From positions 1 to 64,000 of the forward strand of contig CAYQCL010000005.1 in assembly GCA_964416065.1 (NCBI GenBank): 64,000 nt of DNA, written 5' to 3'. The position numbers and the translations under genes are program-made. The notes beneath the pieces were generated by a model. That model was not told the origin of the DNA. It was given only the letters and a program-made list of their open reading frames with translations, and made no database searches. The first letter of the stretch is position 1, and each line of letters starts with the position of its first letter. Shown piece after piece: positions 51,848 to 61,297 of this stretch. The stretch is from Limiplasma sp964416065 (GTDB taxonomy: Bacteria; Bacillota; Clostridia; Christensenellales; Aristaeellaceae).

Positions 51848-51876
51848 TTGTAGACTTGACGGATTATTGGTATAAT
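51848..51876 (+). promoter_or_regulatory. Promoter of the beta-propeller gene and the plsX operon
   Basis: TTGTAG (51848-51853), 17-base spacer, TATAAT (51871-51876) with TGG before the -10. TTGACG at 51856 is only 9 bases from the -10 and is not the -35. Confidence 0.7.
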
Positions 51877-52011
51877 AAACAGTGGTATACGCTCGAAACG
51901 TATGCCATTCGCACGAATATGCGGACTGGAAATGCGCATGCTACGCCTCAGGCGTTCCGGCCCCACAGGGGTCATTCATCACTCTCAACCAAGGATAAGG
52001 AGTGCAAGACT

Positions 52012-55000
52012 TTGAGCGATTACTACCGCAACCAGCAACAGCCCAACGATCCCTACCGTCCTGACGCACAGGGCGAGGCTGCGCCTTGGGATATGGCCGG
52101 TGCCGAGCCGAACTTCGTCTCCTCAGGCGTTCCAATGTGGCCGCAGACCGAAAACGCGGGCGCCAGCTTTTTGGCGGGGGAGCCCGTGAAACTGGGAGCA
52201 GAGATGCAGCAAAGCGGGGTGCCTTTCTATTCGGACGCGTCGAACTATCTGACGCAGGGTGATGAGGCGCCTACGCGCGTGGGCCGTCCCCTGACGCAGC
52301 AGAAGGTCACCAGACGCACAACGGTGGAGCGCGAGCCGTATGCTCTGCCGCAGGAGGGGCAGTCCGAGGGCGTTCTTTCCGCGAGGGAGTCGCAGATTGA
52401 GAAGCCGCCGGAGCCGCCAGTGCGCCGTCGCCGCAGCCGTGTGGCGGAACGCGCCGCCGTGGAGAAGGCCGCGCCGGTTCCTTCGCAAGCCGAATTTGAT
52501 CCCTTTGAGGCGGGAGACAGTGAGACCGCCTCCGCGCTGGCGGAACGCCGCGAGGCTGTCCCTGGAGGACGATATACCGGCGCGCGCACGGCCATGCCTT
52601 CCGGCACCGCGCCGAGGCAGCCCTCCGACGGAGCGTCGCACGTCGGGAAGGAAGGCGTACAAGAACGTCCGGTCGCGCCCGTCCGCCGCCCCGTGCAGGC
52701 ACAGCAGGAGGAAGCCCAGACGCCCCGCCCCGTCCATCAGGGTCGGCGTCCCGTGCAGCAAAAAAACGTTTCGCAGGGCCAACGTCCCGTGCAACAGGGC
52801 CAACGTCCTGCAAAGCCCGTGAATCGTGAGCCTCGTCCGGAGGAAGGGCAGGCTGCCGTGCACCGTCAGGCCCCGATTCCTCAGGAGCGTGTGCGGCAGG
52901 CTCCTCAAGGCGCTTCCGCGCGTGCGTCCGACGCGCCCTTCAGGCGTCCTGCGGCGTCCGTCGAGCGTCCGCGCTATGAGTTTGAGGAGATTGAGGAAGA
53001 GCGCCGCGAGGAGGAGGAGGGACGCCGCCGTGGCGGCGTACTGGTACCCATTATCGTGGCCCTGCTGGTGCTGGGCGGCCTTCTGGCGGGATTGTGCCTG
53101 CCGGACTGGGAAGGCATGGGCGGTATCGGCAGCTCGATCGCGCCGGTGAAGGGCGCGGTTGTTTCCGCGTTTAACAATGTAAAAAATATGATCGTACCGG
53201 AAGAGGAGCCGATCAAGAGCTTCAGTGCGGCCGCCGCCGATGCCACGGCACCCACGCAGGTGATCTTTACCGTGCAGACCGCCAAGAGCGTGACGGGTCT
53301 GCGCATCGTCAATGACCTGGGCTATGAGGTCTATAATGCGGCATACAGCGAGGAACTGGAAGCGAGGGGCGAGGTCATCTCCAACAGCAATGCGCTTATC
53401 TGGATGCCCTCCTGCACGGTTGATGAAGCCTATGCGGGCGGGTACACCGTTTATGCTACCAAAAAGGACGGAAGCGAGAGCGTGGGTGTCGGGCTGATGA
53501 CGCCGGTTAATATCGCCGCGCCCAAGGCCGTTGTGTCTGCCATTCAGGGCTTTACATGTGACACCTCCATTTCCGCCGTTCCCGCGCACCTGACCTTTAC
53601 TTTCACGACCTCCCAGGACGTGACGGCGGTTCGGGTAGCGGACAGCTATAACACGCCTGTGGTCAGCATGTACGCCGCGGACGCAGGTATGACAGAAAAC
53701 GACGGGTTTCGCGTATGGACGCTCGAAGCGGATATTGAGGATGCGTATTCAGGAAGCTACATCGCACAGTATCAGACTGCGGACGGCGATTTGAATTTCA
53801 CACCCACGACATTTGAGGTGCAGGTGCAGCTGGGCAACGAGCCCACCGTTACCGATGAGGCGACACTCGCGCCTACGGAGACGCCAATGATGACCAGCAC
53901 GCCGGTGCCGACCGATACGCCGGAACCGACGCCTTCCCCCACCCCCACGCCTTCCCCGACGCCGACACCCATGCCCACGTCCGAGCCCCTGCCCAATCTG
54001 AGCGCGGCGGCGGATGACTCCGCGCTGCCTGAGACGCTTTCTCTCTCAAGCACGGTGTATAACGGCGCCAAGACCACAACGTCCTACACTCGCGAGCACG
54101 CGATTTCCATGCTGGGCGCGTTTACGACCAAGTTGGGCGGCAACGACTACGCGGGCTGGCCGCAGGCTGGTGTTCTGACCTTCCGTAGCGGTCCGCTACG
54201 TCAGAACGCAGCCTATGATACCGTTGAGGTGAACACGGCAAAGCTCTCCGTGGTATGGAGCCAGCCGATAGGCAGCATGAAGATCAGCGAGGGCAGCGTC
54301 TATGGCGTAACCGCGCCGGGCCAGCCGGTCATCGTCAAGTGGCCGACGCAGCTGCGCGAGAAGATGGGAATCTTCGATGAGATGAAGAATGTTACGGCAC
54401 TTAAGGAGGCCATCGTTGCCGCTCAGGATGGCAAGATATATTTCTACAATCTCCTTACGGGCGAGGCCACTCGCGATCCCATCGACATCGGCGCGCCCAG
54501 CCGCGGCGGACTCTCCATCGCGACCAACGGCACCCCGATCCTTGGCGTCGGACAGTATAACAGCAAGCTGGCGAACAAGACCGTTAAAAACGGCTACCAT
54601 ATTATTGATCTGTTAAGCAACGCCGAGACATACCTGCTCCCGGGCGATGGCAAGGACAAGAATAGCAATTATACCGGCTTCACCGGCGCGGCGCTGTTTG
54701 ACACCTCAACGGGTACGATGATTGTCGGCGGACAGAACGGCGTGCTGTATACGATGGAGGTTGGCTCGGTGAAGGATGCGTATAACTACCTTTCCGACAA
54801 GCTCAGCATCTCCACCTCTACCCAGGGCTACAAGAGCCAGATCAAGGGTCAGTCCAAGAAGAACACTGCCATCGACGCCAGTGTGGCCATGTATAACAAT
54901 TATGTCTATTATGGCGATCAGTATGGTGTGTTGCAATGTGTGGATGTAAACACGCTAACCCCCGTCTGGGCCGTTGACTTGGGTGACAACCTGGACGCGA

Positions 55001-55572
55001 CGCCCGCGCTGGATGTGGCTGCGGATGGCTCCGACATTTCTCTCTATATTGGCAACAGCATTGTGAATAAGACCAAGGGCGTCTGCACCATTTCCCGCAT
55101 CAACGCTCTGACCGGAAAGACGGTATGGTCCTACGAGGTTCCAGAGCTCAAGTATACCAAGGGACAGAGCATCGGTTGCTATGCGAGCCCAGTAGTGGGA
55201 CAAAATGCGATTTCCGATTTGGTGATCTTTACCGTCACCAAGGGAAAGAATGGCTCGGAGGTTTTCGCCTTCAACAAGGAAAACGGCTCCGTCGTTTGGC
55301 AGACCGCGCTCGAGAGCGAAGGTATCTCCAGTCCCGTGGCCGTGTATAATGAGGCGGGTGACGCATGGCTCCTGCAGGCCGAAAGCAACGGCAACATCCA
55401 TTTGATGGACGCGCTGTCGGGCAAGATACTTGACACGCTTACGCTGGAGCCCGTCGAAAACCCCGAGGGCACGCTGACCATCACAGCTTCACCCGCCGTG
55501 TATGGCGACCTGATGCTGATCGGCACTACCGGCAAGGAAGCGGGCGGCGTGTACTGCATCAAGATTCAGTAA
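52012..55572 (+). CDS. Large membrane-anchored protein with PQQ-like beta-propeller
   Basis: 1186 residues. Residues 1-335 are disordered and rich in Gln, Pro, Arg and Glu (cytoplasmic). One helix (VLVPIIVALLVLGGLLAGLC) spans the membrane. Two beta-sandwich repeats follow (about 400-600, TQVIFTVQTAKSVTGLRIVN and its relative TFTTSQDVTAVRVADSYN), then a Thr/Pro-rich spacer (TPEPTPSPTPTPSPTPTPMP). The C-terminal 500 residues are a PQQ/quinoprotein-like propeller (CVDVNTLTPVWAVDLGDNLD, NALTGKTVWSYEVPEL, FNKENGSVVWQTALESEG). The propeller lies outside the cell. TTG at 52012 with AAGGAG 9 bases upstream is the start; the frame upstream overlaps the promoter. The ligand is unknown, and the location before plsX is unexplained. 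Confidence 0.82.
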   Translation: MSDYYRNQQQPNDPYRPDAQGEAAPWDMAGAEPNFVSSGVPMWPQTENAGASFLAGEPVKLGAEMQQSGVPFYSDASNYLTQGDEAPTRVGRPLTQQKVTRRTTVEREPYALPQEGQSEGVLSARESQIEKPPEPPVRRRRSRVAERAAVEKAAPVPSQAEFDPFEAGDSETASALAERREAVPGGRYTGARTAMPSGTAPRQPSDGASHVGKEGVQERPVAPVRRPVQAQQEEAQTPRPVHQGRRPVQQKNVSQGQRPVQQGQRPAKPVNREPRPEEGQAAVHRQAPIPQERVRQAPQGASARASDAPFRRPAASVERPRYEFEEIEEERREEEEGRRRGGVLVPIIVALLVLGGLLAGLCLPDWEGMGGIGSSIAPVKGAVVSAFNNVKNMIVPEEEPIKSFSAAAADATAPTQVIFTVQTAKSVTGLRIVNDLGYEVYNAAYSEELEARGEVISNSNALIWMPSCTVDEAYAGGYTVYATKKDGSESVGVGLMTPVNIAAPKAVVSAIQGFTCDTSISAVPAHLTFTFTTSQDVTAVRVADSYNTPVVSMYAADAGMTENDGFRVWTLEADIEDAYSGSYIAQYQTADGDLNFTPTTFEVQVQLGNEPTVTDEATLAPTETPMMTSTPVPTDTPEPTPSPTPTPSPTPTPMPTSEPLPNLSAAADDSALPETLSLSSTVYNGAKTTTSYTREHAISMLGAFTTKLGGNDYAGWPQAGVLTFRSGPLRQNAAYDTVEVNTAKLSVVWSQPIGSMKISEGSVYGVTAPGQPVIVKWPTQLREKMGIFDEMKNVTALKEAIVAAQDGKIYFYNLLTGEATRDPIDIGAPSRGGLSIATNGTPILGVGQYNSKLANKTVKNGYHIIDLLSNAETYLLPGDGKDKNSNYTGFTGAALFDTSTGTMIVGGQNGVLYTMEVGSVKDAYNYLSDKLSISTSTQGYKSQIKGQSKKNTAIDASVAMYNNYVYYGDQYGVLQCVDVNTLTPVWAVDLGDNLDATPALDVAADGSDISLYIGNSIVNKTKGVCTISRINALTGKTVWSYEVPELKYTKGQSIGCYASPVVGQNAISDLVIFTVTKGKNGSEVFAFNKENGSVVWQTALESEGISSPVAVYNEAGDAWLLQAESNGNIHLMDALSGKILDTLTLEPVENPEGTLTITASPAVYGDLMLIGTTGKEAGGVYCIKIQ

Positions 55573-55588
55573 CGAAAGAGGAAGCAGC

Positions 55589-56605
55589 ATGAAGATCTAT
55601 CTAGACGCGATGGGCGGCGACAACGCGCCGCAGGCTCCTGCCGAAGGAGCGTTGGAGGCGCTGAGGCTCTATCCCGAAATGGAGATCGAGCTTGCGGGCC
55701 CTATTGATACGGTTACGGAGGCGGTGAACCGCGTGTTTGAGGGCGCGGACGCTTCTGTGCGTGGACGGCTGATTTTGACCGACTGTCCCGAGGTCATCAC
55801 CAACTGTGAGGCGCCGGTCATGGCTGTGCGCAAAAAAAAGCAAAGCGCCATTGTGGACGGCATGCTCAAACTGCGCGACGGTCAGGTGGACGCCTTTGTA
55901 TCGGCCGGTAGCACCGGCGCGGTGCTCTCCGGCGGAATGTTCCGCCTGGGCCGTCTGCGGAGCATCGACCGTCCGGCACTCGCGCCCCTTCTTCCTAATG
56001 GCAAGGGGTATTTCCTGCTGATCGACTGCGGCGCGAACGTCGATTGCCGCCCTGAATATCTGCATCAGTTCGCCATGATGGGCAGCGCCTATATGCAGGG
56101 AATGCGTGGCCTCGAAAGCCCGCGCACCGGCCTGGTCAACAACGGCGCGGAAGCGGAAAAGGGATGCGCGCTCACCAAGGAGGCCTATGCACTGCTGGAG
56201 AGGGACAAGCGGCTCAACTTCGTGGGAAACGTGGAGGCACGTGAGATCACGCATGACCAGGCCGATGTAATCGTCTGCGACGGCTTTGTGGGCAACATCA
56301 TCCTGAAATTCATGGAGGGCGTGGCCGACACGCTGATGGGCATCATCAAGCAGGAGCTTTTGAGCGATACTCGAAGCAAGGTGGGTGCTCTCCTGGCCAA
56401 GCCCGCATTTGGCCGCGTGAAGCATGCCATGGATTATAGCGAGGTCGGCGGTGCGCCGCTGCTGGGCGTGCGGGGCAACGTCGTGAAGGCGCATGGCTCG
56501 TCCAACGGTCATGCGATCGCCTGCGCGGTCAAGCAGGCCGTCCAGATGATCGAAGGCGGCGTGGTCGGCAAAATCGAGGCGCTTTTGCTCAAGGCATCCG
56601 AGTGA
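55589..56605 (+). CDS. plsX: Phosphate acyltransferase PlsX
   Basis: 338 residues. It makes acyl-phosphate from acyl-ACP for phospholipid synthesis. Signatures: MKIYLDAMGGDNAPQAPAEG at the N-terminus, FVSAGSTGAVLSGGMFRLGR, LLIDCGANVDCRPEYLHQFA and VCDGFVGNIILKFMEGVA. It is peripheral at the cytoplasmic membrane. The acpP gene follows, the standard order in Firmicutes. Confidence 0.97.
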   Translation: MKIYLDAMGGDNAPQAPAEGALEALRLYPEMEIELAGPIDTVTEAVNRVFEGADASVRGRLILTDCPEVITNCEAPVMAVRKKKQSAIVDGMLKLRDGQVDAFVSAGSTGAVLSGGMFRLGRLRSIDRPALAPLLPNGKGYFLLIDCGANVDCRPEYLHQFAMMGSAYMQGMRGLESPRTGLVNNGAEAEKGCALTKEAYALLERDKRLNFVGNVEAREITHDQADVIVCDGFVGNIILKFMEGVADTLMGIIKQELLSDTRSKVGALLAKPAFGRVKHAMDYSEVGGAPLLGVRGNVVKAHGSSNGHAIACAVKQAVQMIEGGVVGKIEALLLKASE

Positions 56606-56691
56606 TATTTTGATTCTGCGCGGGAGATGGCTTCCGCTTCAGATAGGCGTATTTCGCCATTATCCATCGAAAAAGAATAGGAGGTATTCCC

Positions 56692-56919
56692 ATGGTTTTT
56701 GAAAAGGTGCGCGATATGCTCGCGTCTCAGCTTCAGGTGGAGGCTTCCACCATCACACGCGATACCCGCCTTGTCGAGGACCTCAAGGCCGACAGTGCGA
56801 ACGTCATGGTGATGATTCTTGAACTGGAAAGTGAGTTTGGCATCGAGGTCGAGGATGAGGTCATTCTGAACCTTAAGACCGTTGGTGACGTCGTGGATTA
56901 CATCGAAAAGAACCAGTAA
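56692..56919 (+). CDS. acpP: Acyl carrier protein
   Basis: 75 residues, acidic, helical. The phosphopantetheine attachment Ser lies in LKADSANVMVMILELESEFG; most ACPs have DSLD at this point, here DSAN, a mild deviation. FGIEVEDEVILNLKTVGDVV completes the fold. AGGAGG lies 7 bases upstream. Its neighbours plsX and rnc are typical. Confidence 0.95.
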   Translation: MVFEKVRDMLASQLQVEASTITRDTRLVEDLKADSANVMVMILELESEFGIEVEDEVILNLKTVGDVVDYIEKNQ

Positions 56920-56990
56920 TCTCTTCTTTCCATGCGCCCCTAGCGGCAGGCCCGTTGGGGGCGCGGTATCTCTGGCAAAGGAGCAAGAAT

Positions 56991-57644
56991 ATGCGGCGGT
57001 TGCAGCAAGATATTGGTTATTCATTTCAAAATCAGGAGCACCTTCGCAGGGCGCTGACGCATCCCTCCACCAAACTGCCCGACAACCAGCGCCTGGAGTT
57101 CCTGGGCGACGCGGTGCTGGAGTTTTGCGTCAGCGACATGCTTTATCAAAAATATCCCGATCTTCATGAGGGAGAATTGACCGCCAGACGGGCCGCACTG
57201 GTATGCGAGCGGACGTTGAGCGTAATTGCGCGAGGTCTTCATCTGGGAGATTACCTGCTTATGGGTCATGGTGAGGAACAGACGGGAGGGCGAGAAAAAC
57301 CTAGCATCCTTGCCGACGCGATGGAAGCGGTTCTCGCGGCTGTCTATGTGGACGGCGGCTATGAGGCCGCCCGTGAGGTCATCGCGCGGCTGTTTCGGGA
57401 GGACAAGCACCTGATCGCCTGGAGGGGTCACGATGACAAAAGCTCCTTGCAGGAGTATACGCAGGCTCATGGGCTTGAACTGCCCGCCTACGCGATCATC
57501 GCCCAGTCCGGCCCTGATCATGACCGCCGTTTCATCGCACAGGTGAGCGTCATGGGTGAGCCCATAGCCACCGGCGAGGGAAACAGCAAGAAGGTTGCCG
57601 AGCAGGCCGCCGCGAAGGCGGCGCTCAAATTATATCAGAAATGA
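56991..57644 (+). CDS. rnc: Ribonuclease III
   Basis: 217 residues. The catalytic signature is NQRLEFLGDAVLEF (residues 38-51) with the second acidic site in SILADAMEAVLAAVYVDGG. A C-terminal dsRNA-binding domain starts at DDKSSLQEYTQAHGLELPAY and ends GEGNSKKVAEQAAAKAALKL. It processes rRNA and mRNA. The start at 56991 has AAAGGAG 8 bases upstream; the in-frame ATG at 56955 is poorer. Confidence 0.96.
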   Translation: MRRLQQDIGYSFQNQEHLRRALTHPSTKLPDNQRLEFLGDAVLEFCVSDMLYQKYPDLHEGELTARRAALVCERTLSVIARGLHLGDYLLMGHGEEQTGGREKPSILADAMEAVLAAVYVDGGYEAAREVIARLFREDKHLIAWRGHDDKSSLQEYTQAHGLELPAYAIIAQSGPDHDRRFIAQVSVMGEPIATGEGNSKKVAEQAAAKAALKLYQK

Positions 57645-57669
57645 GGCCCCCTGTGAATGGAGTGTACGA

Positions 57670-60600
57670 ATGCGCCTGACCAAGTTGGAAATATACGGAT
57701 TCAAATCGTTTGCCAAGCGCACGGAGATCATTTTCCCGCAAAACGTGACTGGGATTGTCGGCCCCAACGGTAGCGGCAAGAGCAACATCGGCGATGCGGT
57801 ACGCTGGGTGCTGGGAGAGCAAAGCGCCAAGATGCTGCGAGGCAACAGCATGGCGGATGTCATTTTCAACGGCACTGAAAAGCGCAAGCCACTGAATTAC
57901 TGCGAGGTCACGCTGGTCTTTGACAATAGCGACCACCAGCTTTCGGTCGCCTTTGATGAAGTCAGCATTACCCGCCGCGTCTATCGCAGCGGCGAGGGCG
58001 AATACATGATGAACGGCACCGGCTGCCGTCTGAAGGACATCGTCGACCTCTTTCGCGATACGGGCGTCGGCAAGGAGGGCTATTCCATCATCGGCCAGGG
58101 CCGTATTGATGAGATTTTGAGCCAGCGCAGCGAGGATCGCCGCGGCATTTTTGAGGAGGCGGCGGGAATCAGCCGGTTCCGCTCACGTAAGGAAGAGGCC
58201 GAAAACCGTCTCAAGCGCGCGGACGAGAACCTTGTGCGTGTGCTGGATGTGCTGGATGAACTGGAAACGCACCTGACGCCGCTGAAAAAGCAGGCGGATG
58301 TGGCGAAGGAATACCTGTCCCTGAGCGACCAGCTCAAGGAATTGGACGTGCGGTTGTACCTGCTTCGCTACGACCGGCTTCATGAAAAGGAAAGTGCGGC
58401 CGAGCAGGCACTGTTAGCGGTCAGCGACGCGGTGCGCGAGGCGGAGCGCGCGCTTGAGGAGGCCACGGCACGCCGCGAGGCCGGAGAGCGCGAGCAAGAG
58501 GCGATTCAGCGCGCGCTGAGCGACGCGCATGACGCGTTGCTTTCAAAGACGGACGCGCTTCACGACGCCAAGGAGGCGTTCAATGCCGTCAAAAATCGCC
58601 TTGCAAACGGCGAGGAAACGCTCGAACGTTTGGGTGGCGAGGAGGCAAGCGTGCGTGCGCGGTTGAAGCTGATCAAGGCGACCATGACGCAGAGCGATGG
58701 CGGCCTGAGCGAGGCGGAAAAGCTGCTTTCACAGGCTCAGGAGGCGTTGGAAAATCGAAAGAACGCGCATGCCGCCGCCACGGAGAGCGCGCAGAAGCTC
58801 GAGGACGAGCTGACCGAGCACAAGGCGCGCATCATGGAGCGCATGAACCGCATGCAGAACGTCCGCACCTCCCAGGCGCGCCAGAGCGCCATGCAGCAAC
58901 AGATGACCGCGCGCCGAGCGGAGCTTGTGGCGCAGCTTTCCGAGGAGGAGGCGCGGGAGCGGATGCTGGAGGAGGCGCTGGAGGAGGCGCAGGGAAATCT
59001 TCAGGAAGAGCAGGAACGCCTGGACGGCCTGCGTACGGGACTTGAGACCTTTGAGGCGAGCACCAAGCGGCTTCTCGCCGACATCCTCACGCGACAGAAG
59101 CAAATGCAGGAGGATCTGCAAAGCGCCCGAGCTATGGACACGCGCCTAAAGACTCTTAAGGAGTTGCAGGATGGGTATGAGGGCTATCAATACGCCGTCA
59201 AAAACGCGCTGACCTACGCGAAGCGAAGCAAGCTTAGCGGCATCCACGATGTGGTCGCGATGCTTCTGAGCGTGCCCAAGGAGTACGAGACCGCCATGGA
59301 TATGGCGCTGGGCGGCGCGATGCAGAACATTGTGACCGAAACCGAGCAGGACGCAAAGCTCATGATTGATTACCTGCGCAAGAACCGTCTGGGCCGCGCG
59401 ACCTTCCTGCCGCTTTCCACGGTCAAGGGGCGCACGCTCAACGCGCGTGAGCGGGAGGTGCTTTCCATGCCCGGCTGCGTGGGTGTGGCTAGCGAGCTGT
59501 GCGGATACGATCCCATCTATCGCGGCGTGGTGGAAAGCCTGCTTGGACGCACTGTGGTCGCGCGGGATCTGGACAGCGGCATCGCGATCATGCGCGCGGG
59601 CGGGCACGCCTTCCGGCTGGTGACGCTTGAGGGTGACGTGATGCATTCCGGCGGCAGCATGACCGGCGGCAGCATCCAGCAGAAGGCGCAGAACCTTCTG
59701 GGCCGCGAACGCGAAATGAAGGAGCTGGCGGAAAGGCTGCGGGAGGTCACGGAACGCGCCGAAAAGGCGCAGGACGATATCACAGAGATGGAGAGCCGCC
59801 GCGCGGGCGAGAAGGAGCGCCGTGAGAGCGCGCAGTATGAGATGCATCAGCAGGAGATTGCCGTGGTGCGCGATACGGAACGGCTGAAGACGGCGCGGAA
59901 TGAATATGACTCGCATACCGTCAGGCTGGATACCATGCGTGCGGCCATTGGACAGCTTGACGAGAGCCTTGCCCAGATTGAGAAGGAGCTCAAGCGGATC
60001 GAGGAACAGGGCGCTGAGGAGGAGACGGGCACGGACGAGCTCAACGCGCGTACAGAGCTCCTGTCCAGACAGCTGGATAAGGCGAGGCGTGAGCGCGAGG
60101 CGGCACAGGAGCTTTTGACTGACGCGATGCTGACCCTGCAAAACGCCGAGCATGACGTCCAACGCATCCGAAGCGACCGAAAGCGTCTGAGCGGGGACAG
60201 CGAGAGCTGTAAGGCCGAGCTTGAGACGCTTCAAAGGAAGCGCGAGCAGACCCTTTTGGAGATTGGGGACGCAAAGGACGAATGCGGAGCGGCCGAGGGG
60301 GACATCGCCGCGTGTGAACGCGGGGTGGAAGAGGCGCGGGCACATGTGAGTGAGACCGAGCAGAAGCGCGATGAAAAGCAGCAGAGGCTTCGGGAGATCC
60401 AGAGCGAGATCGACGCCGCCCAACAGCTTTCCGCACATGAGACTGAGCGCATGCACCGGCAGGAGCTGGCTCTGAACCGCGTTCACGCTGACGTCAGCCA
60501 GCTGAACGATCGACTGTGGAACACCTACGAGCTCAGCTACGCGGGCGCGATGGAGGTGCTCGAGGCTTATAACCGGCAGGCGATAGAGCAGGAGGCGACG

Positions 60601-61281
60601 GAAGGGCTGCTCGTGCCATTTGAGGAAAACGCGGCGGACGGCGAGGCAAGGCAAATTCGCGAGCGTATCCGCCAGATGGGCGCTGTCAACGTGGGCGCGA
60701 TCGAGGAATATGCGCAGATGTATGAGCGCTTTACCCAGCTGGACGCACAGAAGAACGACCTCGAGCAGGCCAAGCGCGATTTGCAGGCGCTGATCGGTCA
60801 GCTGCTCGAACAGATGGAAACGGTGTTTGTCGGGCAGTTTACGACCTTGCAGGGCTATTTTGCCGAGACGTTTACCCGTCTGTTTGGCGGTGGCTATGGC
60901 GAGATCAGCCTGAGCGATCCAAGCGATCCCCTCAATTGCGGCATCGAGATTATCGTGCAGCCTCCTGGAAAGAAGCGTCAGCTTTTGAGCCTTTTCTCCG
61001 GCGGCGAGCGCGCGCTGACCGCCATCGCTATCCTCTTCGCGATGCTGAAATTAAAGCCTACGCCATTTTGCATTTTAGATGAGATCGAGGCCGCGCTGGA
61101 TGACGCGAATATCAGCTATTTCGCCGACTATTTGAAGGAATTCAGCCAGGACACGCAGTTTATCGTCGTCACGCACAGAAAGGGCACCATGGAGCGCTGC
61201 GATACGCTTTTTGGCGTGGCCATGGAGGAACGGGGCGTGAGCAGCATGGTGAGCGTGAGCCTGACCGATTACGAGGAATAA
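57670..61281 (+). CDS. smc: Chromosome segregation protein SMC
   Basis: 1203 residues. Walker A GPNGSGKSNIGDAVRW lies near residue 33. A long coiled coil rich in Glu, Arg and Ala follows; the hinge lies around residues 500-660 (LKELQDGYEGYQYAVKNALT, LGRATFLPLSTVKGR, MTGGSIQQKAQNLLGRE). A second coil and the head end follow, with signature LFSGGERALTAIAILFAM and Walker B FCILDEIEAALDDAN. It condenses and organises the chromosome with ScpA/ScpB. The start at 57670 follows rnc by 25 bases. Confidence 0.97.
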   Translation: MRLTKLEIYGFKSFAKRTEIIFPQNVTGIVGPNGSGKSNIGDAVRWVLGEQSAKMLRGNSMADVIFNGTEKRKPLNYCEVTLVFDNSDHQLSVAFDEVSITRRVYRSGEGEYMMNGTGCRLKDIVDLFRDTGVGKEGYSIIGQGRIDEILSQRSEDRRGIFEEAAGISRFRSRKEEAENRLKRADENLVRVLDVLDELETHLTPLKKQADVAKEYLSLSDQLKELDVRLYLLRYDRLHEKESAAEQALLAVSDAVREAERALEEATARREAGEREQEAIQRALSDAHDALLSKTDALHDAKEAFNAVKNRLANGEETLERLGGEEASVRARLKLIKATMTQSDGGLSEAEKLLSQAQEALENRKNAHAAATESAQKLEDELTEHKARIMERMNRMQNVRTSQARQSAMQQQMTARRAELVAQLSEEEARERMLEEALEEAQGNLQEEQERLDGLRTGLETFEASTKRLLADILTRQKQMQEDLQSARAMDTRLKTLKELQDGYEGYQYAVKNALTYAKRSKLSGIHDVVAMLLSVPKEYETAMDMALGGAMQNIVTETEQDAKLMIDYLRKNRLGRATFLPLSTVKGRTLNAREREVLSMPGCVGVASELCGYDPIYRGVVESLLGRTVVARDLDSGIAIMRAGGHAFRLVTLEGDVMHSGGSMTGGSIQQKAQNLLGREREMKELAERLREVTERAEKAQDDITEMESRRAGEKERRESAQYEMHQQEIAVVRDTERLKTARNEYDSHTVRLDTMRAAIGQLDESLAQIEKELKRIEEQGAEEETGTDELNARTELLSRQLDKARREREAAQELLTDAMLTLQNAEHDVQRIRSDRKRLSGDSESCKAELETLQRKREQTLLEIGDAKDECGAAEGDIAACERGVEEARAHVSETEQKRDEKQQRLREIQSEIDAAQQLSAHETERMHRQELALNRVHADVSQLNDRLWNTYELSYAGAMEVLEAYNRQAIEQEATEGLLVPFEENAADGEARQIRERIRQMGAVNVGAIEEYAQMYERFTQLDAQKNDLEQAKRDLQALIGQLLEQMETVFVGQFTTLQGYFAETFTRLFGGGYGEISLSDPSDPLNCGIEIIVQPPGKKRQLLSLFSGGERALTAIAILFAMLKLKPTPFCILDEIEAALDDANISYFADYLKEFSQDTQFIVVTHRKGTMERCDTLFGVAMEERGVSSMVSVSLTDYEE

Positions 61282-61297
61282 AAAGGGAGGGATTTCC

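Noticed and set aside
51856..52011. 52-residue N-terminal extension of the beta-propeller protein from TTG 51856
   Set aside because: The extension overlaps the -10 box at 51871 and has no ribosome binding site; TTG 52012 has AAGGAG at the right distance.
52123..53589. Long minus-strand open frame opposite the propeller gene
   Set aside because: An Arg/His/Gly-rich shadow of the plus-strand coding sequence with no domain or start signal. The same applies to 59146-60654 opposite smc and 11470-12453 opposite the ABC ATPase.
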